Source of the DNA: Rheinheimera sp. UJ63
GTDB taxonomy: Bacteria; Pseudomonadota; Gammaproteobacteria; Enterobacterales; Alteromonadaceae
Direction: 5' to 3'
DNA length: 64,000 bases
NCBI RefSeq assembly: GCF_021568285.1
Contig: NZ_JAKGTQ010000002.1
Location: forward strand, 496,001-560,000
The notes under the pieces are model-generated. The model was not told the DNA's origin, did not search any database, and was given only the letters and a program-made list of their open reading frames with translations. The position numbers and the translations under genes were made by a program. Below, piece after piece: positions 46,448-55,480 of the stretch. Within the stretch, counting starts at the first letter, position 1, and every line of letters starts with the position of its first letter.

Positions 46448-48220
46448 GTGAATATTCCAGTAAGAGAATTTGACGCGATCGTCATTGGAGCCGGTGGTGC
46501 CGGTATGCGCGCAGCGCTACAAATCACCCAATCAGGTTTAACCTGTGCATTGTTATCAAAAGTTTTTCCTACGCGTTCACACACGGTGTCGGCGCAAGGC
46601 GGTATTACGGTAGCGCTGGGTAATAGCCATGAAGATAACTGGGAATGGCACATGTTCGACACCGTTAAAGGGTCGGATTATATCGGTGACCAAGACGCGA
46701 TTGAATACATGTGTAAGACGGGTCCAGAAGCGATCACTGAATTAGAGAACATGGGTTTACCGTTCTCTCGTACTGAAGCTGGCCGCGTTTATCAGCGCCC
46801 ATTTGGTGGTCAATCGAAGAACTTCGGTGGCGAGCAAGCTGCCCGTACTGCCGCTGCTGCTGACCGTACTGGTCACGCCTTGTTACACTTGCTTTATCAA
46901 CAAAACGTTAAAAACCGTACTCAAGTTTTCTCTGAATGGTATGCCTTAGATTTGGTGAAAAACCAAGATGGCGCCATTGTCGGTTGTACCGCCATTGATA
47001 TTGAATCTGGCGAAATCGTTTATTTCAAAGCCAAAGCCACGGTACTGGCTACCGGCGGTGCCGGTCGTATTTACGCTTCAACCACTAACGCACACATAAA
47101 CACCGGTGACGGTGTCGGTATGGCTTTACGTGCGGGTGTGCCTTTACAAGATATGGAAATGTGGCAGTTCCACCCAACAGGCATCGCAGGTGCCGGTACT
47201 TTGGTAACCGAAGGTTGTCGTGGTGAAGGTGGTTACTTATTAAATAAAGATGGCGAACGTTTCATGGAACGTTATGCGCCAAACGCGAAAGACTTAGCCG
47301 GTCGTGACGTTGTGGCTCGTGCCATGATGACAGAAATCCGCGAAGGTCGTGGCTGTGAGGGCCCATGGGGTGTTCACATTAAACTAAAACTGGATCACTT
47401 AGGTGCCGAAGTTTTAGAAAGCCGCTTACCAGGTATTTGTGAATTATCACGTACTTTTGCGCACGTTGACCCGGTTAAAGAGCCCATCCCGGTTATTCCT
47501 ACTTGTCACTATATGATGGGTGGTATTCCGACTAACGTGCACGGTCAGGTCATTACACCGAAAGCCGATGGTACAGAATCTGTTGTTGCTGGTTTATTTG
47601 CTTGTGGTGAGATTGCTTGTGTATCCGTACACGGTGCAAACCGCTTAGGTGGTAACTCGTTGTTAGACTTAGTGGTATTTGGTCGTGCAACAGGTTTACA
47701 CCTTGGTGAAGCCCTTGCCGCAACCGCGCAAGCTCGCGATGCTTCTCAATCTGACATTGATGCGGCCTTAGCACGCACACGTCGTTGGGAAGAGAGCAAG
47801 CCTGGTCAAGGTGAAGATCCGGTACAAATTAAGAAAGACCTGCAAAAATGTATGCAGCTTAACTTCTCGGTATTCCGTGAAGGTGAAGCAATGGCTGAAG
47901 GTTTACAGCAGTTAAAAGAAATTCGTGAACGTCTGCAGTTTGCTCGTTTAGATGATAAGAGTTCTGACTTCAACACCCAGCGTATCGAGTGTTTAGAGTT
48001 AGATAACTTAATGGAAACCGCATTCTCTACTGCTGTTGCAGCAAACTTCCGTACTGAAAGCCGTGGTGCTCATGCACGTTTCGACTTCCCAGATCGTGAT
48101 GACGAGAACTGGTTGTGTCACAGTGTTTATACACCAGACACTGAGTCAATGTTTAAGCGTAAAGTGAATCTGGAACCGAAGTTCCGTGAAGCTTTCCCAC
48201 CGAAAGCACGTAAGTACTAA
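46448..48220 (+). CDS. sdhA: Succinate dehydrogenase flavoprotein SdhA
   Basis: Catalytic subunit oxidising succinate to fumarate with covalent FAD. It has 590 residues (E. coli 588). The FAD-binding start [16 protein letters not shown] (about 10-25) is followed by the covalent His in [16 protein letters not shown] (about residue 45). Active-site features include HPTG and a catalytic Arg region near [12 protein letters not shown]. The start is GTG directly after the sdhD stop. It ends 13 bases before sdhB. Confidence 0.97.
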   Translation: MNIPVREFDAIVIGAGGAGMRAALQITQSGLTCALLSKVFPTRSHTVSAQGGITVALGNSHEDNWEWHMFDTVKGSDYIGDQDAIEYMCKTGPEAITELENMGLPFSRTEAGRVYQRPFGGQSKNFGGEQAARTAAAADRTGHALLHLLYQQNVKNRTQVFSEWYALDLVKNQDGAIVGCTAIDIESGEIVYFKAKATVLATGGAGRIYASTTNAHINTGDGVGMALRAGVPLQDMEMWQFHPTGIAGAGTLVTEGCRGEGGYLLNKDGERFMERYAPNAKDLAGRDVVARAMMTEIREGRGCEGPWGVHIKLKLDHLGAEVLESRLPGICELSRTFAHVDPVKEPIPVIPTCHYMMGGIPTNVHGQVITPKADGTESVVAGLFACGEIACVSVHGANRLGGNSLLDLVVFGRATGLHLGEALAATAQARDASQSDIDAALARTRRWEESKPGQGEDPVQIKKDLQKCMQLNFSVFREGEAMAEGLQQLKEIRERLQFARLDDKSSDFNTQRIECLELDNLMETAFSTAVAANFRTESRGAHARFDFPDRDDENWLCHSVYTPDTESMFKRKVNLEPKFREAFPPKARKY

Positions 48221-48233
48221 GAGGGCTACAGCG

Positions 48234-48950
48234 ATGCAGAAATTAGTTTTTTCGATCTATCGTTACAACCCTGATGTCGACCAAGCGCCGCGCATGCAGG
48301 ATTATACTTTAGACAACCCGGATGGCCGGGACATGATGGTGCTTGATGCACTGGTCAAATTAAAAGAGCAAGATCCAACGTTATCTTTCCGCCGCAGCTG
48401 CCGTGAAGGTGTTTGTGGTTCAGATGGCGTAAACATGAATGGCAAAAACGGTTTGGCTTGTATTACACCGCTATCCGCAGTGGGTTTGAAAGGCGGTAAA
48501 ATCGTGGTGCGCCCATTACCTGGTTTACCGGTAATTCGCGATCTGGTTATCGATATGAGCCAGTTCTACACGCAATACGAGAAAGTGAAGCCGTATTTGA
48601 TCAACGATGGTTTGCCGCCAGCCGGTGAATTTTTGCAAACGCCAGAAGAACGCGCTAAGTTAGATGGCTTGTACGAGTGTATTCTTTGTGCATGTTGTTC
48701 AACATCGTGTCCTTCGTTCTGGTGGAATCCTGATAAATTTATCGGGCCAGCGGGTTTATTACATGCTTATCGTTTCTTGGCAGACAGCCGTGATACTGCA
48801 ACCGAACAACGGTTAAATGACTTAGATGACGCTTTCAGCGTATTCCGTTGTCATGGTATTATGAACTGCGTTAGCGTTTGTCCGAAAGGGTTAAACCCGA
48901 CTAAGGCAATCGGCCAAATTAAGTCGATGTTGTTAAACCGGGCGCTGTAA
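48234..48950 (+). CDS. sdhB: Succinate dehydrogenase iron-sulfur subunit SdhB
   Basis: Transfers electrons from SdhA to quinone. It has 238 residues, exactly the E. coli length. The 2Fe-2S site is CREGVCGSDGVNMNGKNGLAC (two segments), the 4Fe-4S site CILCACCSTSCP and the 3Fe-4S site CVSVCPKGLNPTKAIG. The ATG at 48234 has AGAGGG upstream; the longer reading overlaps sdhA and is rejected. Its last bases are in the stem of a terminator. Confidence 0.97.
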   Translation: MQKLVFSIYRYNPDVDQAPRMQDYTLDNPDGRDMMVLDALVKLKEQDPTLSFRRSCREGVCGSDGVNMNGKNGLACITPLSAVGLKGGKIVVRPLPGLPVIRDLVIDMSQFYTQYEKVKPYLINDGLPPAGEFLQTPEERAKLDGLYECILCACCSTSCPSFWWNPDKFIGPAGLLHAYRFLADSRDTATEQRLNDLDDAFSVFRCHGIMNCVSVCPKGLNPTKAIGQIKSMLLNRAL

Positions 48951-48963
48951 TGCGCCCTTTTTT
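48940..48963 (+). terminator. Terminator at the end of sdhB
   Basis: GGGCGC, six-base loop holding the stop codon, GCGCCC then TTTTTT. The stem overlaps the end of sdhB. With a six-base GC stem it is a plausible intrinsic terminator. Confidence 0.75.
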
Positions 48964-48976
48964 AGTGATTTAATTG

Positions 48977-49014
48977 AAAACTGTCCATCCACTTAGCGGG
49001 GTGGCAGTTTTTTT
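48977..49014 (+). terminator. Second hairpin between sdhB and sucA
   Basis: AAAACTG[T]CCATCC pairs with GGGTGGCAGTTTT (one bulge, one wobble), followed by TTTT. With the hairpin at 48940 it gives two consecutive terminator-like structures, so sdhCDAB and sucAB are probably separate or attenuated transcripts. Confidence 0.65.
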
Positions 49015-49052
49015 GCTACTTTTTCCAGGTGCTCAAAAATAAGGGAAACTAA

Positions 49053-51863
49053 ATGCACGAAGGTGTAATGAAGGCGTGGTTAGAGTCTTCACATCTTGGC
49101 GGTGGTAACATGGCCTATGTGGATGAACTCTATGAATCCTACCTAGCAGAGCCCACCAGTGTTGGTGACGAATGGCGTGAGTTTTTTGCCCAGTTACCAA
49201 AGATCGATGGGGTCGAGCTTGAAACCCGACATAGCGATGTGCGTGAACATTTCGCTGAGTTGGCCCGCAACAAACATCGTGAAGTTGTGGTGGTAAACTC
49301 TGGTTCTGGTGCTGACAACCGTCAGGTTAAAGTACTGCAATTAATTAACTCTTATCGCTTCCGTGGCCATCAACACGCCAATTTGGATCCGTTAAACCTG
49401 TGGAAACAACCTCGGGTACGCGACCTTGAATTGTCGTTTCACGAACTGTCTGAAGCTGATTACGAAACTGAGTTCAACATTGGATCATTTGCTTCTGGTC
49501 AAGAAACAATGAAATTGGGCGATTTGCACAAAGCACTAGAGCGCACTTACTGCGGTTCTATTGGTGCTGAGTACATGCATATCGTCTCTACCGATGAGAA
49601 ACGTTGGATCCAACAGCGCTTAGAAAGTGTGCAATCTCAGCCTCGTTTCGATAAAGACACTAAGCTAGGTATCCTTAAAGGATTAATCGCGGCTGACGGT
49701 CTGGAAAAGTATTTAAGCTCAAAATTCCCAGGTGCTAAGCGCTTTGGTCTTGAAGGCGGCGATGCGATGATCCCATTACTGAAAGCCATGATCCACCGTG
49801 CCGGTGAGCAAGGCGCCAAAGACTCAGTGATTGGTATGGCGCACCGTGGTCGTCTGAATACCTTGATCAACGTACTGGGTAAGAATCCATCGAAGTTATT
49901 TGATGAATTTGCCGGTAAATACGAAGTGGTGGGTGCTGGCGATGTGAAATACCATATGGGTTTCTCATCTGACTTTGCCACCAAAGGCGGTAATGTGCAT
50001 TTAGCACTGGCCTTTAACCCATCACACTTAGAAATTGTTAACCCTGTTGTTTTAGGCTCTGTGCGTGCCCGTTTAGATCGCCGCGGTTGTACCGACGGTT
50101 CGCTAGCACTGCCTATTACCATTCATGGTGACTCGGCTTTTGCCGGTCAGGGTGTGGTTGCTGAAACCTTTAACATCTCGCAAACGCGTGCATTCAAAGT
50201 AGGTGGCACTATCCGCTTGGTCATTAACAACCAAGTGGGTTTTACTACGTCAAACCCTGAAGATACGCGTTCAACCCCTTACTGTACCGACATTGCTAAA
50301 ATGGTACAGGCGCCCATTTTCCACGTGAACGGTGATGATCCTGAAGCGGTAGTGATGATTGCGCAATTAGCGGTTGATTATCGTAATACCTTTAAGCGTG
50401 ATGTGGTCATCGATTTGTTCTGTTATCGCCGTAATGGCCATAACGAAGCCGATGAGCCAAATGCAACGCAACCTCTGATGTATCAGAAGATTAAAAAGCA
50501 CCCAACGCCGCGGGAAATTTACGCTGAGAAGTTGGTGCAAGAAGGGGTTATTACTGCTGACGAAGTGAAAGCATTAATAGACGGTTACCGGGATGCTTTA
50601 GACAAAGGCGATTGTGTTGTTGAAGAATGGCAACCGATGGCACCGTCTTCAGTAGATTGGACCCCCTTTATCGGTAAAGACTGGGATACTCGTTATGACG
50701 CCAGTTTAAAGCTTGAAGAACTCAAAGCGTTAGGTGAAAAAGCCATACAGGTACCCGCGACGCATGCGTTACAACGTCAGGTTGGTCGAGTTTATGAAGA
50801 CCGTGCATTGATGTTAAAAGGCGAGAAGAAAATTGACTGGGGTTTTGCTGAAATCTTAGCTTACGCCTCGGTGGTTGGTGAAGGTAGCCGTATCCGTATT
50901 GTCGGTCAAGACTCTGGTCGCGGTACCTTTTTCCACCGTCATGCTGTGCTGCATAATCAAACGGATGGTTCAACCTATACGCCGTTAGAGAAAATCAGTG
51001 AGCAGCAGGGTAAGTTTGAAGTTTTCGACTCGGCTTTATCCGAAGAAGCTGTTTTAGCGTTTGAATACGGTTATGCGACAGCAGAGCCACGGGCTATGGT
51101 TATTTGGGAAGGTCAATTTGGTGACTTCGCCAACGGCGCTCAAGTGGTTATTGACCAATTCTTAAGCTCTGGCGAGCAAAAATGGGGCCGTTTATGCGGT
51201 TTAACTTTATTACTACCGCACGGTTATGAGGGGCAAGGCCCTGAGCACTCATCTGCTCGTCTGGAACGTTTCTTACAGTTGTGTGCTGATCACAACATGC
51301 AAGTGTGTGTGCCAACGACACCTGCGCAAGTTTTCAACATGTTACGCCGTCAAATGGTGCGGCCAATGCGTCGTCCATTGATCGTAATGTCTCCAAAATC
51401 ACTGTTACGGCACCCATTAGCGACTTCTTCGTTAGAAGAACTTGCATCGGGTACCTTCCATAACGTGATTGGTGAAATTGACGAACTTGATGCAAAAGCG
51501 GTGAAACGTGTCGTTTTCTGTAGCGGTAAAGTGTATTACGAATTGCTCGAAGAGCGTCGTAAGCGCGAGCAAACCGATGTGGCTATCGTGCGGGTTGAAC
51601 AACTTTATCCTTTCCCACATGAGGAAATGGCCGAAGTATTAAGCCAGTACCAACATGTAACTGATTTTGTTTGGTGTCAAGAAGAGCCACAAAACCAAGG
51701 TGCTTGGTACTGTAGTCAGCATCACTTCCGTGCTGCAATTCCAAAAACGGGTTACCTGAATTATGCCGGTCGTGAAGCGTCGTCTTCACCTGCAGTAGGT
51801 TACTTGTCTGTGCATAACAAGCAGCAACAAGCTCTCGTTAATGACGCGCTAACCGTTAAATAA
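49053..51863 (+). CDS. sucA: 2-oxoglutarate dehydrogenase E1 component SucA
   Basis: Thiamine-diphosphate decarboxylase that starts 2-oxoglutarate oxidation. It has 936 residues (E. coli 933). Features are the N-terminal E2-binding helix region, the TPP motif HGDSAFAGQG...NNQVGFTT (about 350-395), and LPHGYEGQGPEHSSARLER (about 724-742). AGGGAAACTAA precedes the ATG. It shares an operon with sucB, 66 bases downstream. Confidence 0.98.
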   Translation: MHEGVMKAWLESSHLGGGNMAYVDELYESYLAEPTSVGDEWREFFAQLPKIDGVELETRHSDVREHFAELARNKHREVVVVNSGSGADNRQVKVLQLINSYRFRGHQHANLDPLNLWKQPRVRDLELSFHELSEADYETEFNIGSFASGQETMKLGDLHKALERTYCGSIGAEYMHIVSTDEKRWIQQRLESVQSQPRFDKDTKLGILKGLIAADGLEKYLSSKFPGAKRFGLEGGDAMIPLLKAMIHRAGEQGAKDSVIGMAHRGRLNTLINVLGKNPSKLFDEFAGKYEVVGAGDVKYHMGFSSDFATKGGNVHLALAFNPSHLEIVNPVVLGSVRARLDRRGCTDGSLALPITIHGDSAFAGQGVVAETFNISQTRAFKVGGTIRLVINNQVGFTTSNPEDTRSTPYCTDIAKMVQAPIFHVNGDDPEAVVMIAQLAVDYRNTFKRDVVIDLFCYRRNGHNEADEPNATQPLMYQKIKKHPTPREIYAEKLVQEGVITADEVKALIDGYRDALDKGDCVVEEWQPMAPSSVDWTPFIGKDWDTRYDASLKLEELKALGEKAIQVPATHALQRQVGRVYEDRALMLKGEKKIDWGFAEILAYASVVGEGSRIRIVGQDSGRGTFFHRHAVLHNQTDGSTYTPLEKISEQQGKFEVFDSALSEEAVLAFEYGYATAEPRAMVIWEGQFGDFANGAQVVIDQFLSSGEQKWGRLCGLTLLLPHGYEGQGPEHSSARLERFLQLCADHNMQVCVPTTPAQVFNMLRRQMVRPMRRPLIVMSPKSLLRHPLATSSLEELASGTFHNVIGEIDELDAKAVKRVVFCSGKVYYELLEERRKREQTDVAIVRVEQLYPFPHEEMAEVLSQYQHVTDFVWCQEEPQNQGAWYCSQHHFRAAIPKTGYLNYAGREASSSPAVGYLSVHNKQQQALVNDALTVK

Positions 51864-51871
51864 TGATTTTC

Positions 51872-51892
51872 CAGCCTGCATGCTGCAGGCTG
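51872..51892 (+). other. Stem-loop between sucA and sucB
   Basis: CAGCCTGCA, three-base loop, TGCAGGCTG: a perfect 9-base stem in the 66-base space. No T-run follows, so it is more likely an RNA stabiliser or processing site than a terminator. Confidence 0.55.
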
Positions 51893-51929
51893 TGATAACT
51901 GATATAGACCAACCGTTAAAGGTGAAAAA

Positions 51930-53117
51930 GTGGAAATTAAAGTACCCGTACTTCCGGAATCTGTTGCAGATGCAACCATCGCCACCTGGCACGTAAAAAC
52001 TGGTGAAGCCGTTAGCCGTGATCAGGTATTAGTAGATATTGAAACTGACAAAGTTGTGTTGGAAGTTGTTGCACAAGCAGATGGTGTGATGGGCGAAATC
52101 ATCCATGACACTGGTGCAACGGTAACGGCAGAAGAAGTCATTGGTAAAATGGAAGCGGGTGGTGCACCGGCTGCTAAGAAAGAAGAAGCGCCGGCAGAAA
52201 AAGCCGCAGCAGCTCCTGCTGCCGATGACAGCAATGACGATGCGTTAAGCCCCTCTGTACGTCGCATGATTTCTGAAAAAGGCTTAGATGCCAGCAAAAT
52301 CAAGGGCACAGGCAAAAACGGTCGCGTAACAAAAGAAGATGTTGAAAAGTTTGTTGCTGCCCCAGCCAAAGCTGCCGCGCCTACTAAAGCAGCTGCGCCA
52401 GTGGTTGCTGCCGGTGATCGCAGCCAGAAACGTGTTCCTATGACACGCCTGCGCAAAACGATTGCGAATCGTTTATTAGAAGCGAAAAATTCAACGGCCA
52501 TGTTAACCACGTTTAACGAAGTTAACATGAAACCTATCATGGATTTACGCAAGCAATATCAAGATGTGTTTGAGAAGCGCCATGGTATCCGTTTAGGCTT
52601 TATGTCTTTCTATGTAAAAGCGGTTACTGAAGCGTTGAAACGTTTCCCAGAAGTGAACGCGGCGATCGACGGTGATGATATTGTTTATCATAACTACTTC
52701 GATGTTAGCATCGCAGTGTCTACGCCTCGTGGCTTAGTTACGCCTATCTTACGTGATTGCGACAAAATGAATTTGGCTGAAATTGAAAAAGCCATCAAAG
52801 AATTAGCCCTGAAAGGTCGCGATGGCAAGTTAGCTATGGACGATCTGTTAGGTGGTAACTTCACTATCACTAACGGTGGTGTCTTTGGTTCATTGATGTC
52901 TACTCCGATCATCAACCCACCACAATCTGCTATTCTTGGCATGCACAAGATCCAAGACCGTGTAATGGTTGTTGACGGTAAGATGGAAATTCTACCTATG
53001 ATGTATTTGGCACTGTCTTATGATCACCGGATCATTGATGGTAAAGAGTCAGTAGGTTTCTTAGTCACCATCAAAGAATTGTTAGAAGATCCAACGCGTA
53101 TTCTGTTGGACATCTAA
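51930..53117 (+). CDS. sucB: Dihydrolipoyl succinyltransferase SucB
   Basis: E2 core of the 2-oxoglutarate dehydrogenase complex. It has 395 residues (E. coli 405). A single lipoyl domain ([11 protein letters not shown], lipoyl Lys near residue 43), an Ala/Pro-rich linker, a peripheral-subunit-binding domain ([31 protein letters not shown], in two segments, about 106-136) and the catalytic domain with the active His in [12 protein letters not shown] follow in order. The GTG start has AAAGGTG upstream. The E3 gene (lpdA) is not beside it, so it is shared from elsewhere. Confidence 0.97.
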   Translation: MEIKVPVLPESVADATIATWHVKTGEAVSRDQVLVDIETDKVVLEVVAQADGVMGEIIHDTGATVTAEEVIGKMEAGGAPAAKKEEAPAEKAAAAPAADDSNDDALSPSVRRMISEKGLDASKIKGTGKNGRVTKEDVEKFVAAPAKAAAPTKAAAPVVAAGDRSQKRVPMTRLRKTIANRLLEAKNSTAMLTTFNEVNMKPIMDLRKQYQDVFEKRHGIRLGFMSFYVKAVTEALKRFPEVNAAIDGDDIVYHNYFDVSIAVSTPRGLVTPILRDCDKMNLAEIEKAIKELALKGRDGKLAMDDLLGGNFTITNGGVFGSLMSTPIINPPQSAILGMHKIQDRVMVVDGKMEILPMMYLALSYDHRIIDGKESVGFLVTIKELLEDPTRILLDI

Positions 53118-53135
53118 CGTTTCATTGAATGTATC

Positions 53136-53169
53136 AAAAATGCTGTTGTTTAGTACAACAGCATTTTTT
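53136..53169 (+). terminator. Terminator after sucB
   Basis: AAAAATGCTGTTGT, five-base loop, ACAACAGCATTTTT then T. A 14-base stem followed by T makes it a strong intrinsic terminator. TATAAT occurs 18 bases past its end (53187-53192), a possible -10 for sucCD, but no good -35 is visible. Confidence 0.9.
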
Positions 53170-53261
53170 ATCAAACCGGTTGGTACTATAATAAGCACCG
53201 AACCAAAATCAGGTTACTCTTTGTTGAGTAACGTCCCAATTCAAAAGAACGGAAAATAGCC

Positions 53262-54428
53262 ATGAATTTGCACGAGTATCAGGGTAAGCAACTGTTTGCC
53301 CAATATGGTTTGCCTGTATCTAAAGGCGTTGCCGCAGCTACAGTAGAAGAAGCGGTAGCAGCTGCAGATGTAATCGGCGGCGATATGTTCGTTGTCAAAG
53401 CTCAAGTACACGCTGGTGGTCGCGGTAAAGCGGGTGGTGTGAAGCTAGTTAAGAGCAAAGAAGAAATCAAAGCATTTGCTGAAAAATGGCTTGGTAAGAA
53501 CCTGGTAACCTATCAAACAGATGAAAAAGGTCAGCCGGTAAGCCGTATTTTAGTTGAGCCATGCACCGATATCGCTCAAGAATTGTATTTAGGAGCAGTT
53601 GTTGACCGTTCTTCACGTCGTATCGTGTTTATGGCGTCTACTGAAGGTGGTGTAGAAATTGAAAAAGTGGCCCACGAAACCCCAGAAAAAATCTTAAAAG
53701 CTGCGGTTGATCCTTTGGTGGGTGCTCAGCCATACCAAGGCCGTGAGTTAGCATTCAAATTAGGTTTAGAAGGCAAGCAAGTTAGCCAATTCGTGAAGAT
53801 CTTCTTAGGTTTAGCAAAACTTTTCCAAGAAAAAGATCTGGCCTTATTAGAAGTTAACCCATTGGTTATTACACCTGCCGGCGACTTACACTGTTTAGAT
53901 GCCAAGCTAGTTATCGATGGCAACGCCTTATACCGTCACCCAGAGCTGAAAGCGATGCAAGATCCTTCACAAGAAGATCCACGTGAAGCGCACGCTGCCT
54001 CATGGGAGCTTAACTATGTTGCCTTAGGTGGTGACATCGGTTGTATGGTTAACGGCGCTGGTTTAGCTATGGGTACGATGGACATCGTGAAATTACACGG
54101 TGGCCAACCTGCTAACTTCTTAGATGTTGGCGGTGGTGCAACTAAAGAGCGTGTTGTTGAAGCATTCAAAATTATCCTGTCTGATACTGCGGTTAAAGCC
54201 GTATTCATCAACATCTTCGGCGGTATCGTACGTTGCGATATGATTGCTGAAGGCGTGATCGGTGCAGTAAAAGAAGTGGGCGTTAAAGTTCCTGTTGTGG
54301 TTCGTCTGCAAGGTAACAATGCAGAATTGGGCGCAAAAGTGCTGTCTGAAAGCGGCCTGAACATTATCGCTGATACCGACCTAACAAGCGCGGCTAAACA
54401 AGTTGTTGCTGCAGCGGCTAAGGCATAA
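53262..54428 (+). CDS. sucC: Succinyl-CoA synthetase beta subunit SucC
   Basis: ATP-grasp subunit of the enzyme making succinate and ATP or GTP from succinyl-CoA. It has 388 residues (E. coli 388). The opening [20 protein letters not shown], the [10 protein letters not shown] loop (about 53-62), NPLVI and [12 protein letters not shown] are typical. It is followed ten bases later by sucD. Confidence 0.98.
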   Translation: MNLHEYQGKQLFAQYGLPVSKGVAAATVEEAVAAADVIGGDMFVVKAQVHAGGRGKAGGVKLVKSKEEIKAFAEKWLGKNLVTYQTDEKGQPVSRILVEPCTDIAQELYLGAVVDRSSRRIVFMASTEGGVEIEKVAHETPEKILKAAVDPLVGAQPYQGRELAFKLGLEGKQVSQFVKIFLGLAKLFQEKDLALLEVNPLVITPAGDLHCLDAKLVIDGNALYRHPELKAMQDPSQEDPREAHAASWELNYVALGGDIGCMVNGAGLAMGTMDIVKLHGGQPANFLDVGGGATKERVVEAFKIILSDTAVKAVFINIFGGIVRCDMIAEGVIGAVKEVGVKVPVVVRLQGNNAELGAKVLSESGLNIIADTDLTSAAKQVVAAAAKA

Positions 54429-54438
54429 GGGGTAAGTA

Positions 54439-55311
54439 ATGAGCGTTTTAATTAATAAAGATACCAAAGTTATTTGTCAGGGTTTTACTGGTGCACAAGG
54501 CACATTCCACTCTGAACAAGCCATTGCTTACGGCACAAAAATGGTTGGCGGTGTAACTCCGGGTAAAGGCGGTCAAACGCATTTAGGTTTACCGGTGTTT
54601 AACACCGTAGCAGAAGCGGTAGCAACTACGGGTGCAACGGCATCAGTCATCTATGTACCTGCGGCATTTTGTAAAGATTCTATCTTAGAAGCGGCAAATG
54701 GCGGCATTAAGCTGATCGTTTGTATCACGGAAGGCATTCCAACTTTAGATATGTTAGATGCCAAAGTGAAATGTGACGAGTTAGGCGTCGTGCTGATCGG
54801 CCCTAACTGCCCAGGCGTTATCACGCCAGGCGAATGTAAAATTGGCATCATGCCAGGTCACATTCATAAGCCAGGTAAAGTGGGTATCGTTTCGCGTTCA
54901 GGTACTCTGACGTATGAAGCGGTTAAACAAACCACAGATTACGGTTTTGGCCAGTCTACTTGTGTTGGTATCGGTGGTGATCCAATTCCAGGTTCTAACT
55001 TCATTGATATTCTGAAGTTATTCCAAGAAGATCCACAAACTGAAGCTATCGTCATGATCGGCGAAATCGGTGGTTCTGCAGAAGAAGAAGCGGCTGCTTA
55101 TATCAAACAGCATGTGACTAAACCTGTTGTATCTTACATTGCTGGTGTGACTGCACCTGCAGGTAAGCGCATGGGTCATGCTGGTGCGATCATCTCTGGT
55201 GGTAAAGGTACTGCGGATGAAAAATTCGCTGCTTTAGAAGACGCCGGTGTTAAAACCGTGAAGAGCTTAGCGGATATCGGTCAAGCCCTGAAAGAATTAA
55301 CGGGCTGGTAA
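54439..55311 (+). CDS. sucD: Succinyl-CoA synthetase alpha subunit SucD
   Basis: CoA-binding, phosphohistidine subunit of succinyl-CoA synthetase. It has 290 residues (E. coli 289). [20 protein letters not shown] (about 15-34) forms the CoA site, and [14 protein letters not shown] (about 246-259) holds the phosphorylated His. GGGGTAAGTA precedes the ATG. A strong terminator follows. Confidence 0.98.
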   Translation: MSVLINKDTKVICQGFTGAQGTFHSEQAIAYGTKMVGGVTPGKGGQTHLGLPVFNTVAEAVATTGATASVIYVPAAFCKDSILEAANGGIKLIVCITEGIPTLDMLDAKVKCDELGVVLIGPNCPGVITPGECKIGIMPGHIHKPGKVGIVSRSGTLTYEAVKQTTDYGFGQSTCVGIGGDPIPGSNFIDILKLFQEDPQTEAIVMIGEIGGSAEEEAAAYIKQHVTKPVVSYIAGVTAPAGKRMGHAGAIISGGKGTADEKFAALEDAGVKTVKSLADIGQALKELTGW

Positions 55312-55327
55312 TCTAGCTTGTTAGCCG

Positions 55328-55354
55328 AAAAACCCGCTTTTAGCGGGTTTTTTT
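55328..55354 (+). terminator. Terminator after sucCD
   Basis: AAAAACCCGC, five-base loop, GCGGGTTTTT followed by TT. Perfect stem with a U-tract about 16 bases after sucD; it closes the TCA block. Confidence 0.92.
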
Positions 55355-55480
55355 ATGTCTAATACCTTTGAATTACAGTTGGGGGTTGATTTTTAGAGTC
55401 AGTTATCTAACATGGAGAGAGCGGTTAAGTGTCCATTCAGCTTTACTGTTATTTTACTAATAATAATCAGGGAAATTCCT

